DNA of 64,000 bases. It comes from a virus. Below, piece by piece: positions 23,241 through 32,910 of this stretch. The DNA lies in the IMG/VR virus record IMGVR_UViG_3300029922_000024, positions 1 to 64,000 of that record. One strand, written 5' to 3'. How positions within the stretch are numbered: the stretch's first letter is position 1; the number at the start of each line of letters is the position of its first letter. A model generated the notes under the pieces. That model searched no databases, was not told the origin of the DNA, and saw only the letters and a program-made list of their open reading frames with translations. The translations under genes were made by a program, and so were the position numbers.

Positions 23241-24005
23241 TTAGGCGACATTTCTTTGTTCGTTGTACTCATCGTATCCCAACGAAATAAAATGTACGAA
23301 TCCATCTTTAAAGCCCCATCCTGGAGGTAATTGCTGCAATGAACAGCGACAAAAGGGATGCTCACCACAAGAAGACGGTCTAGATTCGCCTCTTTTGTGA
23401 TATCCCATAGATAACTCTGACATCTTCCAGACTCGTGGTGTAATCTCGTCATCCATCATATGAAGTCTAAGACATTCCTTACAGGTTTCGCCATCTCTTA
23501 CAATAACGAAAAATACATTAGGGTCTTCAATACCTTCTTGTTTGGATTTATCCACTATTTCCATAGTGTGACCAAGATTTCTGGTCTTAGTGGATTCAGC
23601 TTCTGCGATTAATTTAATGTCACTTCTAGCTTTTTTCATCGCAGAAGAAATAATATCCGAAACTTGTTTGGCATCAACATGAGAATTGTTGGATTTTGCT
23701 TCCCTAATCAAGGAATCCACGGCATGAATAACATTTGAACTGGTTTTACTTTTTAGCCCCTCTATGTATCCGTAAGAAGTGTTTAGTGTAGATCTTAGAA
23801 CATCTTTATCGTAATGATTTAGTTCTTTATTATTCATGGCTTGCAAAAATAAATTGGCAAGACTAAATTTAGGTGTAGAACTAAAAAAAGGAGATTTATT
23901 TCTTACTTTAGGTATATTACCAAGAAATTTGTACGCCAAAGCATCAAACATTTTCTCTATTGCAATGGAAATAGATTCCTTGCCAGAACTGCTTATGCCC
24001 CACAT
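23241..24005 (-). CDS. MuF-like minor head protein
   Basis: The 254-residue protein has the C-terminal pattern of SPP1 gp7/Mu gpF-like head morphogenesis proteins: DGETCKECLRLHMMDDEITP, then a basic stretch and HPFCRCSLQQLP with the CRC end. The N-terminal part is helical. It lies two genes after the portal, the usual place for these proteins, which bind portal and enter the head. Its gene overlaps nothing but abuts the convergent phosphoesterase. Confidence 0.7.
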   Translation of the reverse strand: MWGISSSGKESISIAIEKMFDALAYKFLGNIPKVRNKSPFFSSTPKFSLANLFLQAMNNKELNHYDKDVLRSTLNTSYGYIEGLKSKTSSNVIHAVDSLIREAKSNNSHVDAKQVSDIISSAMKKARSDIKLIAEAESTKTRNLGHTMEIVDKSKQEGIEDPNVFFVIVRDGETCKECLRLHMMDDEITPRVWKMSELSMGYHKRGESRPSSCGEHPFCRCSLQQLPPGWGFKDGFVHFISLGYDEYNEQRNVA

Positions 24006-24009
24006 AAAA

Positions 24010-24579
24010 TTAACCTTTTAACAAATTTTCAAAATTTAAAGTTTTTACGATTGCTTCCGAAGCTTTTTGCTCTTCAAGTGCGAAACTCTTCATGAGCTCA
24101 TCAACGATTTTTTCTTGATCATTTAATGCTTTTTTGCCATGCTCACTCAAATTTTTATTTGCGCCCTTACCGATAGTGAATTTGGGCTTCATTGCATTTG
24201 ATATTGAATTAATCATTTTTTCTGATTTTTTCATTTCAACAAGAGTTTTCATCTCATTCAAGGCCTTCATCATATTGGCTGTTTCAGGAGAACTAGGGTC
24301 CTGTTTATTTACCATAGATTCCAAGGTATTAATATGTTGGTCCATTTCAGATCCTGAACTATCTGGAGATCCCGGATTGTTGGGATCTTGACCTTGCATT
24401 TGCTGTCCCTGCATTTGCATTTGTTCTGCTTGTTGAGCATCAGCCTTATCTTGTTGAGCCTGCTGCATTTGAGCAGATTGGGCACCTTGTTCAAATCCAA
24501 GGCGAAAAGAGACATCGACAGCATCAATAAATTTCAGTTTTAGGTCTTCATATTTAAGTTTATAATCTTGATTTTTCAT
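24010..24579 (-). CDS. Gln-rich virion-block protein
   Basis: The 189-residue protein has an N-terminal helix (YEDLKLKFIDAVDVSFRLGF), a Gln/Met/Ala-rich repeat (about 35-70), and a helical C-terminus. GAQSAQMQQAQQ and similar tracts look like internal head or scaffold proteins. It sits between portal and the MuF-like gene. No named family is recognised. An AAGAGG ribosome binding site precedes the start. Confidence 0.55.
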   Translation of the reverse strand: MKNQDYKLKYEDLKLKFIDAVDVSFRLGFEQGAQSAQMQQAQQDKADAQQAEQMQMQGQQMQGQDPNNPGSPDSSGSEMDQHINTLESMVNKQDPSSPETANMMKALNEMKTLVEMKKSEKMINSISNAMKPKFTIGKGANKNLSEHGKKALNDQEKIVDELMKSFALEEQKASEAIVKTLNFENLLKG

Positions 24580-24590
24580 GTATAATCCTC

Positions 24591-24704
24591 TTAATTCTTA
24601 AAACTAGCAGCTATGTTATATAAAAGCCACCAAATTAGGCCAAGAAAAGTTACGAGACCTAAAGTACATCCAATAAAATACTCACAAAATTTAAAGAATC
24701 CCAT
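24591..24704 (-). CDS. 37-residue single-span membrane peptide
   Basis: A short frame between portal and the Gln-rich gene reads MGFFKFCEYFIGCTLGLVTF, followed by LGLIWWLLYN and IAASFKN. Almost all of it is one membrane helix. Its ATG follows the portal stop by one base (TAATATG), so it could be translated by coupling. The 126-nt gap would otherwise be unexplained. I cannot assign a function. Confidence 0.5.
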   Translation of the reverse strand: MGFFKFCEYFIGCTLGLVTFLGLIWWLLYNIAASFKN

Positions 24705-24705
24705 A

Positions 24706-26520
24706 TTAGTCTTCGTCCTCTTCTAACATATCAGAAATTAACCATTTTAACAAATCTAAAGAGTGTGGTTTTGGAGCATACATAGCAGCCACCGAATTTG
24801 GTGCTATTTGAGCCATTAATTGCAATGACTGCAACGAAAATGGATCTCGTTTGAATCTCATAAGTGGATCCACATACGCTGCAGGACTGCCCATAAAGCG
24901 TCCTTTTATTTGACCAACATCTAAGTATTTATCCCAAACGAGTTGAATTCTTTCGTTAAATGGTACTTCTCCAGCCATTCCTACACCGATAGTTGGTTTA
25001 TCGACATAGTTCAGCACCTCATCATAGGTCATGTGAGTGGGCTGATCTTGTTGTAAGCGAGTAGATTCTTGTTCCTTAGATTCAGCATCTAATCCAGCAA
25101 TTTTGAATACTACGATTTTTGCTAGAATAGGGTCAATGATCGGAATCAACCTTTGATTAAAAAATGTCTCAAGATGCTGGATAATTGGAACAAATCCAGA
25201 GTCGCGAGCAGCTTCTAATTTGAATTCGTTATTTGATTCGCTTAAAGTCTGACTATTAGAACCCTTACTTAAATGGCCATATCCTGGAAGTTCATCAGGA
25301 GACATTTGGAAGGTCGCGAGAATGTTCCTTGCAATTTGGTCGTAAATGAATTCAAATGAATCATCTGCTTTATCGTTTGCAAATGAAAGCCAATCAATGC
25401 TCTCGGTTGGAGATATACCCATTAAAGGAGTACGGAATGAGTTTTGTACACCATTAATACTTGCTTGAAACTCTTGTCTGAATTTCTCTAATGTAGGAGA
25501 ATCAACGTCATCCGATTTAATGACCAATGCTCCACGAGTAGCTCTACCATTTTGGAAATAAAGTCTTTTCCAGGTATCAATACTAATATGGGTAGTAATT
25601 GAAGAAATTGCAGTTTCAATTGGTGGTACAGGATATCCGTTCTTTTCAACATCTGTACATGGATAGAAGTCGTGCATCAACAATTCTTCATGAGTGAAAT
25701 ACTGTTTTGCAATACCTTCTACTTGTTGACACCACGCATACTTATCTTCTCTAAGTTTATCGTAATCAATTCCGATTTTATCGCCAGTAATTCTTTCAAG
25801 TTCTTTAATGGCAAGAATTCTGGTATTAACTCCAGCCTGCTCACCATTTCTTACTGTCTTAAAGATGGTGCCGGAATCGATTGGTCTAAAACGATTAAAT
25901 GGGAATCTACCTTCTGCATCTGGTTCTGATTCTCTATCATAGATGACCTCTGTACCCATCCAACCAAAAGTAAGAGCGTTCTCCACAGAAAGGGCCAAAT
26001 ACTGACTTAAAGTCATTTTTTGTTGGTTTTCAAGACCTTCTGTATGACCGCAATTTAAGAGAATTGTTTCAAGTCTTTTAATTCGTTCTGTAACTTTTTC
26101 AAACTGTTCCGTATTTAAAAGTTTATAGAATTCAGGTTTGATTTTAATCTCAATACCTTTATCGAAACGATCGGCACGCTTCTTACCAAATTGGCTAATT
26201 TGACCTGCGCGAGTCCTTAAGATAGCAGCAACTAAGTGATCTTGAACCCTTACGAGTTTCAAAAGAGCATCTGGAATTTCATTTCTCTTAGCTTTAACTA
26301 CACCGGCATAAGCATCGTTGTAATTTGGGCTTTCCATGAAGGTAAGCGCAGGAGCTCGTTCTGTGGCTTTTCCTATCGAATCATTTAATGCTTTTTGTAA
26401 TGGACGTAAGGTGGTACTGTCAGCTTTTAACTGAGCAAGGGGATCCATGTTGATTTCAGCCGAAAGCGTCAGCGACATGTCTTTTTTTATTGCAGACTTT
26501 TCGTTATTTTCATCGCTCAT
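24706..26520 (-). CDS. Portal protein
   Basis: The 604-residue protein forms the dodecameric DNA gate at the capsid vertex. The family pattern is visible: an N-terminal charged arm, the wing region (ALTFGWMGTEVIYDRESE, about 185-205), the stem with YFQNGRATRGALVI, then IARNILATFQMSPDELPG and LEAARDSGFVPIIQHLETFF in the crown. Length is normal. It follows the Ig-like protein by 3 nt and comes shortly after the terminase, the standard order. Confidence 0.8.
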   Translation of the reverse strand: MSDENNEKSAIKKDMSLTLSAEINMDPLAQLKADSTTLRPLQKALNDSIGKATERAPALTFMESPNYNDAYAGVVKAKRNEIPDALLKLVRVQDHLVAAILRTRAGQISQFGKKRADRFDKGIEIKIKPEFYKLLNTEQFEKVTERIKRLETILLNCGHTEGLENQQKMTLSQYLALSVENALTFGWMGTEVIYDRESEPDAEGRFPFNRFRPIDSGTIFKTVRNGEQAGVNTRILAIKELERITGDKIGIDYDKLREDKYAWCQQVEGIAKQYFTHEELLMHDFYPCTDVEKNGYPVPPIETAISSITTHISIDTWKRLYFQNGRATRGALVIKSDDVDSPTLEKFRQEFQASINGVQNSFRTPLMGISPTESIDWLSFANDKADDSFEFIYDQIARNILATFQMSPDELPGYGHLSKGSNSQTLSESNNEFKLEAARDSGFVPIIQHLETFFNQRLIPIIDPILAKIVVFKIAGLDAESKEQESTRLQQDQPTHMTYDEVLNYVDKPTIGVGMAGEVPFNERIQLVWDKYLDVGQIKGRFMGSPAAYVDPLMRFKRDPFSLQSLQLMAQIAPNSVAAMYAPKPHSLDLLKWLISDMLEEDED

Positions 26521-26523
26521 ATA

Positions 26524-27327
26524 TTAACCCATCGACGCGAAAAACAGATTTGCAGTAGTAGCGCTCATGTTTGTAACCGAAAGAGAGTAACATGGGCCAG
26601 CCATAAAAAATACTGCTGGTTGGGTTACCCCATTGACCTGAAATGGATTTAAAGCCATAGCCGTTCCATTATTATATATCACGGAGACCTGTTGATCGCT
26701 CTCAAAATAGATAAAGGCAGCTGGTTGATAGAAAAGTATTTCTTCATTGGTAGTATTAGTTGCAGCCTGCGACATAGTCACGTTAGTAACGTTCGTAAAA
26801 CCAGAAAATGCAATAGTTGCATCCCCAGTACCGCTCACCAAAGTTAGAGTTCCAGGAGCAGATGGAGGTGTCGCTCCCCCTGTAGAGACTAATAAGGACC
26901 CGCTCACTATGGTTCCAGAAACAGTGAAGTTCAGTCCATTACTACTATAAACGGCCCCAGCAGTCGCATTTGAGCCCGATACGGTGAAGTTGTATTGAAT
27001 GGGGGCAATACTTAGAACGGTAGTTCCAACCGGGATTGAAGGTCCTACGATCAATTGATCTATAGCTATTCCTACAGGACTCCCGAATACAACCAAAAGA
27101 GGCGTACCGTTGATAGAATAGCTTCCAGAGTTCGTTATAGCGGAAAATGGATAAGGAACGATATTTGGGGTTGTTACCGAAGGAAGTACTTGAATTTGTT
27201 GATCATTTTCTATATTAAATGGAATTCCATTTATTTCTCTTAACCATTTAAAGTTATTTTGAGAAGGTACAGTAGTTGGGACTAAATCCGCGTAACTATT
27301 CAGAAAAAATTGTAGATTGGTTTTCAT
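26524..27327 (-). CDS. Ig-like beta-rich virion protein
   Basis: The 267-residue protein is beta-rich and has a repeated fibronectin/Ig-type flavour: YNFTVSGSNATAGAVYSS, LNFTVSGTIVSGSLLVST and PSAPGTLTLVSGTGDATIAF. N- and C-terminal parts (IPFNIENDQQIQVLPSV; FMAGPCYSLSVTN) may be the virion-binding core with an Ig-like insertion between. It lies between terminase and portal. A surface decoration or fibre-like role is possible. A CAATCTTA motif lies 21 nt upstream. Confidence 0.5.
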   Translation of the reverse strand: MKTNLQFFLNSYADLVPTTVPSQNNFKWLREINGIPFNIENDQQIQVLPSVTTPNIVPYPFSAITNSGSYSINGTPLLVVFGSPVGIAIDQLIVGPSIPVGTTVLSIAPIQYNFTVSGSNATAGAVYSSNGLNFTVSGTIVSGSLLVSTGGATPPSAPGTLTLVSGTGDATIAFSGFTNVTNVTMSQAATNTTNEEILFYQPAAFIYFESDQQVSVIYNNGTAMALNPFQVNGVTQPAVFFMAGPCYSLSVTNMSATTANLFFASMG

Positions 27328-27347
27328 TAGGTATACCTCTTAGTAGT

Positions 27348-27355
27348 TAAGATTG
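27348..27355 (-). promoter_or_regulatory. Late-gene motif CAATCTTA
   Basis: The minus strand reads CCAATCTTAACTA, followed by AAGAGG and the start at 27327. It sits in the 34-nt gap after the terminase gene. Confidence 0.45.
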
Positions 27356-27361
27356 GAAAAT

Positions 27362-29230
27362 TTACTCAAAGCTCCAATGGAAGCCCCCACGCTTGCCCGT
27401 ACCACCCTTCACTGTGGCCTTACCGAGAGCCCTATCTAGTTCTCTTTGCATCATTTCATGTTGTTCAGGGGTATGTTTTTGTGCTTCTGGGATATTGGGT
27501 GCAGAAGGATCCATAGCCGTAATATTGGGTCTTTGAGGCCCACTTAAAGGAAACATGTTCTGTGCCAAATATCTTAGGGAATCGCATATATCTGCAATAC
27601 CAGCATCATCATCTGGAGTAGAAGTAACTTGTCCTTGACCATCCAGTAAGAATCTATGTTTCATGATGGCGGTTCTGACTTTTTTAGTACCTTCTGTTTC
27701 TAATACTTTTAAAAGTCTTATACCGGTAGCAGTCATTATTTTACTTCTAACACTTCCGATACCACCCATTACATCCTTGGTAAATTTTGGACACGGCATT
27801 CCATTCCTAACAAATGCTTTAATATAGGCCGGAGCAGACGTATCACAATACCATTTTCTTACATTGTATCTATCTTTAAAGTTTAATGCCACTGGAACCA
27901 AATCTTGTATTTCAAGTTTTGGACTAGCGAAACAATCTATGACCCATACTTCACCATTTGGGGCAGTGACCATAGCCAAAATAACCGCATCATGGGTATG
28001 TCCCCAATCCACACCACAAGAAACGGGCAGATCTAACTGTCTTATAATAGCGTAAATATTTTCTACGGTAATATTGGAAGGGGCCTTAGTACCAATTAAA
28101 GTTTCATACGCTTTCTTTATAGAAATCACGTTTCCTACATCAATTTTATCAGAGTATCTTGGGTAAACCAATCCTTCAGAACCCGGCTTCCAACACATTA
28201 ATTCTGCAGAGGCTACATCAGAATCATTCTCCGCAAATTTCTGTATAACGCTCGTGATTGGTTTATAAAATCCACCAGTAGCAGTTTGTGGTTTCTCAGA
28301 AAGCCTAGTTCTACATACGGGAAGTAATTTACAGCCTACGCAGCCAGCATGAACATTTGGTAGCAAATCATACTTAACTTTCTCGATATCTGGAAGGCCA
28401 TTAAATTCTTCTCCAGAAATTTGTATCAAGGGCAGTCCCTTCGCAACAAACATGTCTTTTTTTGGCAATTCTGGTTTATGTCTTGAAGTTGGGCATGCCT
28501 CTGTAACATCAAGGATATTCCAATTTAAAACTTTATAATTGGTTTCTGGCGCTGCATCTAAAGCATCTTGCATGTTACCAAAACTATATTTTCTAGTACT
28601 AAGATAGACCTTTATGCCATGAAATCCACGACTATATCCTGTTATATTTACCGCTTGCTTAATTGCCTTTTTATCGGCCAAGTCTAACTCATCTAGAAAT
28701 AAAAAATTGGCATGCAAACTGTTCATACCCTTAGCGGTACAAATAACGATTTTAATGAAAGGGGTTTCTCCATTGGGAGTCCTGTATTGAATAGTACGCT
28801 TGTTTTGCGTCATATTCTCCCAGCCGCTGATTTCTAATAGGGCCGAGATCTTCATTACGAAATCGTTAATGTAACCAATTGCTACTGCCGATTGCGTTTC
28901 TGTAGCTGCACCATGAGCAACAGTTCTGGAAAAGTGCAACATCAATAAAAGTTCTAGAATAGCAACCGAAACGGTTTTCATTCCTTCTCGGCAAGACATT
29001 AGAATGAACCCAGGATTTATATCTCCAGAATTATTTTTTGCTGTATGGTATACCTGCCATATAGCATCTAGGGGTGAAGTGTTAGAATCGGGATCGGTTA
29101 TTTCGAGAGGTAGTTCGAGATCGAGGAACATCCTAGCCCAATCCTTAACATCATCTGCACAGGTAAGAGGCGAGAACATGAGTTCCGCCATTTCCTTTTT
29201 TTGATCTTCATTTAGAGATTTAAAATTCAT
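27362..29230 (-). CDS. terL: Terminase large subunit
   Basis: The 622-residue protein packages DNA with an N-terminal ATPase and C-terminal nuclease. A divergent Walker A is MSCREGMKT (about 78-86) and Walker B is FLFLDELDL (about 172). The RNase H-like nuclease has SCGVDWGHTHDAV (first Asp), WYCDTSAP (second) and DICDSLRYLA (third). Between the domains near 295-310 is a Cys cluster (GCVGCKLLPVCRTR) that may bind zinc or an iron-sulfur cluster. It ends with a basic, Gly-rich tail. It follows GroEL by 8 nt. Confidence 0.85.
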   Translation of the reverse strand: MNFKSLNEDQKKEMAELMFSPLTCADDVKDWARMFLDLELPLEITDPDSNTSPLDAIWQVYHTAKNNSGDINPGFILMSCREGMKTVSVAILELLLMLHFSRTVAHGAATETQSAVAIGYINDFVMKISALLEISGWENMTQNKRTIQYRTPNGETPFIKIVICTAKGMNSLHANFLFLDELDLADKKAIKQAVNITGYSRGFHGIKVYLSTRKYSFGNMQDALDAAPETNYKVLNWNILDVTEACPTSRHKPELPKKDMFVAKGLPLIQISGEEFNGLPDIEKVKYDLLPNVHAGCVGCKLLPVCRTRLSEKPQTATGGFYKPITSVIQKFAENDSDVASAELMCWKPGSEGLVYPRYSDKIDVGNVISIKKAYETLIGTKAPSNITVENIYAIIRQLDLPVSCGVDWGHTHDAVILAMVTAPNGEVWVIDCFASPKLEIQDLVPVALNFKDRYNVRKWYCDTSAPAYIKAFVRNGMPCPKFTKDVMGGIGSVRSKIMTATGIRLLKVLETEGTKKVRTAIMKHRFLLDGQGQVTSTPDDDAGIADICDSLRYLAQNMFPLSGPQRPNITAMDPSAPNIPEAQKHTPEQHEMMQRELDRALGKATVKGGTGKRGGFHWSFE

Positions 29231-29238
29231 TTTTATTA

Positions 29239-31026
29239 TTACAGCCCACGAGCCCTATTTAGGGCGGGATTCTGATAAGCATCTGGATTCTGACTTACCT
29301 TACGCCACTCCTCGTCTAGACTCGCTTCTTTGCGCTCGAAATCACCATCCCTTGGGTGAACAACAATTCCTCCTAGAGTTCCAAGCACGCCTGCAATTTC
29401 AACTGAATTTCTTAAAGCTTCGCTTACAGCCTTACAAGCATCAAAAAGTCCCAACTCTTCGGGTTTTCCGAATACTTGGTTTTCGATATCATAAACGTCT
29501 TCTGGGTTATTAACTAGGTGTGCAAGTACTTCAGAGGCTTGCTCTTCGTTATATCCAGCATTTTCCAATAATCGATTTACAACACTGACCAAAGAAGGCA
29601 TAAGAATTTCTCGTGCAGGATCCCCTTCTGCCAATTCTTCTGAAATTTTTAGTGCCATATTAAGAATTACCCGTCCTCCTCCTGGAAGGATTCCATTGGT
29701 AAGACTGCTTCTAATAGAACACACCGCATCTTCAGCCCGATCACATCGTTCCTTAATATCGCCTGGAGAAGAGCCTACAACTGTAAGTTTTGCAATCCCA
29801 GACGTAATTTTTCCAATACGCTCTTCTAACCAAGAAGATTCTGCTTTTGATTCTGCTCTCTTAAGTTGTTTTTCGAGTTCTTCGGCACGATATTCAATAT
29901 TGAATTCATCTGGTGTGCCATCTAAGGTACTTCTAAAGCGAGTAGACTCAAAACTTTCCATTCCACTTCCTAAATCTTCAAGCGTAGCCTCATGAATCTG
30001 ATTTTTAAGACCAAACACTTTTGCTCCAGTAAAAGCTGCCAAATCGACCAACCAATGACTTTGGGCGTTCATGAATTGTGCCATAGGAGCCTTAATTGGG
30101 AGTACCCGTAGAGTTCCTTTTTGTTCGAAGTTAAAAGAAAGAGTTGAGATTACAGATTCTGAAAATCCATTAGCAACCAATACGATGCTTTTCAAGTCTT
30201 TTCCTGCCGCAGGATCTTCTTGGATTCTAGCCTCAATCGCATTAAAAAGAGGGCTCAACGATAATAGGTCTTGTATAGCGCCATCAAAAATTATAAATTT
30301 TGGGTTTTCCAAATAACAGCGTTGATTTCCCTGATCGTTGATAAAACTAGTAAAGTATTTACCATTACTTTCCTCAAGACCAATTGGAATTGGGTATCCC
30401 TTAATTCGTTCAACCTTATAACCACTTGGACCAGGAAGTTCTCGGATTGTAACGTGACTATTTTCGCCAAATCCAACTTCTTCAAAACATTTAAGTACAG
30501 CCTCCGCAAGAACCTTTTCTCCATTAACACTGACCGTAGCCACCTTTAATAATAATTCTTTGGATTCCTGAGTTACTGGAATGCTCTGTTCTTTAATGTA
30601 GGGTAGCAGTATTTCTTCCATAACTTTTTTAATACGTCTTACGGTTTTCTGTGGACTTTCTTTGGGATTTCTTTCACAAAAACCAAAGATGTTTTTGATT
30701 AGTTCATTCGCTAAAACTGCGGTTGTAGTCGTACCATCCCCAGCTTCATTTGCGGTTCTAAGTGAACAAGATCTAGCGACCTCAATAATACTATGCTTAA
30801 ATGAATTTTGATGAGCCATCGATTGGAATACAGAAATTCCGTCTTTGCTAATACGATCCGAAATGTCCTGGTGGTCCGACTCCAAAAGGCAAAGTTTGCC
30901 TCCGGGTCCTAAAGTGGCACCAACTAACAGACTGATATCGTTCATAGTTTCCAATACGATTGATTTAATTTTTTCTTTGTCTGCCAGATAAAGTTTAGGT
31001 GCCGTTTTTGCCTTACGATAAGCCAT
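29239..31026 (-). CDS. groEL: GroEL-like chaperonin
   Basis: The 595-residue protein belongs to the Hsp60 family that folds proteins in an ATP-driven ring. LLVGATLGPGGK and DGISVFQSM match the equatorial nucleotide site, NEAGDGTTTTAVLA (about 95) is the ATP-binding loop with catalytic Asp, and NGILPGGG is the C-terminal equatorial motif. The C-terminal Gly-Met repeat of bacterial GroEL is missing. It is about 45 residues longer, mainly around the apical and intermediate region. A GroES-like partner lies at 34193 on the other strand. Phage GroEL often folds capsid proteins. Confidence 0.85.
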   Translation of the reverse strand: MAYRKAKTAPKLYLADKEKIKSIVLETMNDISLLVGATLGPGGKLCLLESDHQDISDRISKDGISVFQSMAHQNSFKHSIIEVARSCSLRTANEAGDGTTTTAVLANELIKNIFGFCERNPKESPQKTVRRIKKVMEEILLPYIKEQSIPVTQESKELLLKVATVSVNGEKVLAEAVLKCFEEVGFGENSHVTIRELPGPSGYKVERIKGYPIPIGLEESNGKYFTSFINDQGNQRCYLENPKFIIFDGAIQDLLSLSPLFNAIEARIQEDPAAGKDLKSIVLVANGFSESVISTLSFNFEQKGTLRVLPIKAPMAQFMNAQSHWLVDLAAFTGAKVFGLKNQIHEATLEDLGSGMESFESTRFRSTLDGTPDEFNIEYRAEELEKQLKRAESKAESSWLEERIGKITSGIAKLTVVGSSPGDIKERCDRAEDAVCSIRSSLTNGILPGGGRVILNMALKISEELAEGDPAREILMPSLVSVVNRLLENAGYNEEQASEVLAHLVNNPEDVYDIENQVFGKPEELGLFDACKAVSEALRNSVEIAGVLGTLGGIVVHPRDGDFERKEASLDEEWRKVSQNPDAYQNPALNRARGL

Positions 31027-31270
31027 TTGTTTTCTCCAAAACTTCTTTTAGTGTAATAAAATCAATATCATGATCCGTAGGAAGACCAATAATTGGGACT
31101 CGCCTATTGACATTCCCAAGAACTTCTTTGAAAGCTTGCGATAATTCATTAAGAATTCCGCTGTCGAGATCGTCGCCTCTCACAATAATGGCCAATGGTT
31201 CTCCATTTTCCGGTTTGATAATTTTTGTTTCACAAGTTTTTAGGTATTCAAGAATAGAATCGTTAGCCAT
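31013..31270 (-). CDS. Small protein upstream of GroEL, unknown
   Basis: The 85-residue protein (GEPLAIIVRGDDLDSGILNE, then VPIIGLPTDHDIDFITL) looks like a small alpha/beta fold. It lacks the GroES mobile loop, so it is not a co-chaperonin. It has a strong AAGGAG ribosome binding site and overlaps the groEL start by 14 nt. It is the first gene of the whole minus-strand structural block. Confidence 0.65.
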   Translation of the reverse strand: MANDSILEYLKTCETKIIKPENGEPLAIIVRGDDLDSGILNELSQAFKEVLGNVNRRVPIIGLPTDHDIDFITLKEVLEKTNGLS

Positions 31271-31314
31271 TATAATCTCCTTGGTCTTTAAATATGTATA
31301 TCACGAGAATTTAT

Positions 31315-31343
31315 TTGTATTTTAACATTTTTAGAGTTATATT
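31315..31343 (+). promoter_or_regulatory. Promoter of the plus-strand replication block
   Basis: TTGTAT (31315-31320), a 17-nt spacer and TATATT (31338-31343). Transcription would start at about 31350, one base before the GTG at 31351, which has no ribosome binding site. The opposite strand of this gap must hold the promoter for the structural block; I see only weak candidates there. Confidence 0.55.
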
Positions 31344-31350
31344 CCTATAA

Positions 31351-32859
31351 GTGGACGTAACTATAGTATCTCCCATTAAAGCCTATATATCGAATTATAC
31401 AGAAGATGAACTTTATTCCCTAAGGAAAGAGCTCACTTATACCAATACCGCTATTCAGCATCTAATTAAGAGACATTCCGACAACTGGCGATGGAAAAAT
31501 CAGAATATAAATTCTTGGGAAGCCCATCTAGAAGGTCTTAAAAAGGATCTAAAGAAATGTTTGGTATTCGAGGACGAACAAGGCTTCTATATTAGGCCAG
31601 GATCCATACCTCATTTATCAACTTTCAATTTACAAGTCGTAAACAACGTCCAGTACAAAAACTTCACCAAAATTCCTTGGAAGAACCCATTCAAATTTGA
31701 ATTACATCCCTACCAAAAAGATTCTGTAAAGAATTTGATCGCGGAAAGACATGGAAATGTCAGTATTACTACAGGAGGAGGGAAAAGTGCTATAATATTA
31801 AACCTTTGTAAGGAAATGGGCTTAAGAGCCTGCATCGTAGTTCCTGGTAAAGGAATATTCCATGAATCTATTGAAAATTTTGAACATCATTTAGGTAAGA
31901 AAAATGTAGGCTATTTAGGAGACGGAAAAAAGAAGTACGATAAAAGATTTACGATTGCTATTGGAGACTCTCTTGCGAATATTAAGGAGGGAACTCCAGA
32001 ATACGAATTCTTCTCGAATTTGGATGTATTGATTGTAGACGAATCCCATACTTTTGCGGCAGAATCCTTAGAGACAATCTGCCATGGAATTCTTGGTAAA
32101 ATTCCCTACCGTATGTTTTTATCGGCAACCCAAAGCCGTGGAGATGGAAGTCTCCCACTATTACAGTCAATTATTGGCAAAACAGTATACGAATTAACGA
32201 CTCAGGAAGGAGTTGAAAAAGGGTACATCTGTGCACACGAGTTTAGGGTAGTGTCTTTAGAATCTTCTAATCCAAGTTTCAGCGCTAATGACGGTCTTGC
32301 CCAAAAAAGGGCTCATTTTTTAAATAATAAAAATATAGCTTCTTTTATTGCAAAATTAGCCAATGCAACTGCTATTTCTCAAGGAAAACAAACTCTTGTT
32401 TTATGTGAAGAACTTAGCCAGATAGCCATGCTAATTCCTCTTCTGGAAATTCCTTATGCTATTGCACATAGCGAAAAGAATACCAAAAGACTCGCAGAAT
32501 TGGGCCTACAAAAAGTAAAGGTCTCAGACAGTATTGAAAAATTCAATAAAAATGAAGTTAAGGTTCTAATTGGTACAAGTTGCCTACATGTGGGAGTAAA
32601 TATATTTCCATGTCATTCTGTAGTAAATTGGTTTGGTGGAGCAAGCGATATCAAGGTAAAGCAGGCCGCCGTAGGCCGCAGCGTTAGGTTCGGAAAATCG
32701 AATCCTTGGGCGTCTAAGTGCATACCCAAAGATAAAGCAATTATCTACGATTTCCAGATTTTAAATAATCGTACTATGGAAAGACACTTGCAATCACGAA
32801 TAGAATGCTACTTGGATAGCGGACAAAACCTCATTAAATACATTAAATTAAAGACTTAA
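31351..32859 (+). CDS. SF2 DNA helicase, UvsW-like
   Basis: The 502-residue protein is a superfamily 2 helicase. LHPYQKDSVKNLI is the Q-type motif, SITTGGGKSAI (about 137-147) Walker A, VLIVDESHTF (about 226-235) the DExH box, FLSATQSR motif III, TSCLHVGVNIF motif V and QAAVGRSVRFG motif VI. The N-terminal 110 residues are phage-specific. Layout recalls T4 UvsW, which unwinds recombination intermediates. The start is a GTG with no leader. No symbol is assigned. Confidence 0.85.
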   Translation: MDVTIVSPIKAYISNYTEDELYSLRKELTYTNTAIQHLIKRHSDNWRWKNQNINSWEAHLEGLKKDLKKCLVFEDEQGFYIRPGSIPHLSTFNLQVVNNVQYKNFTKIPWKNPFKFELHPYQKDSVKNLIAERHGNVSITTGGGKSAIILNLCKEMGLRACIVVPGKGIFHESIENFEHHLGKKNVGYLGDGKKKYDKRFTIAIGDSLANIKEGTPEYEFFSNLDVLIVDESHTFAAESLETICHGILGKIPYRMFLSATQSRGDGSLPLLQSIIGKTVYELTTQEGVEKGYICAHEFRVVSLESSNPSFSANDGLAQKRAHFLNNKNIASFIAKLANATAISQGKQTLVLCEELSQIAMLIPLLEIPYAIAHSEKNTKRLAELGLQKVKVSDSIEKFNKNEVKVLIGTSCLHVGVNIFPCHSVVNWFGGASDIKVKQAAVGRSVRFGKSNPWASKCIPKDKAIIYDFQILNNRTMERHLQSRIECYLDSGQNLIKYIKLKT

Positions 32860-32910
32860 TTAAAATCCATGATATATATCTTTTAAGACAGCAACTTAAA
32901 GGAACATATT

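Noticed and set aside
31013-31270. GroES encoded next to groEL
   Set aside because: The 85-residue protein lacks a Gly-Gly-Ile mobile loop; the better candidate is at 34193.
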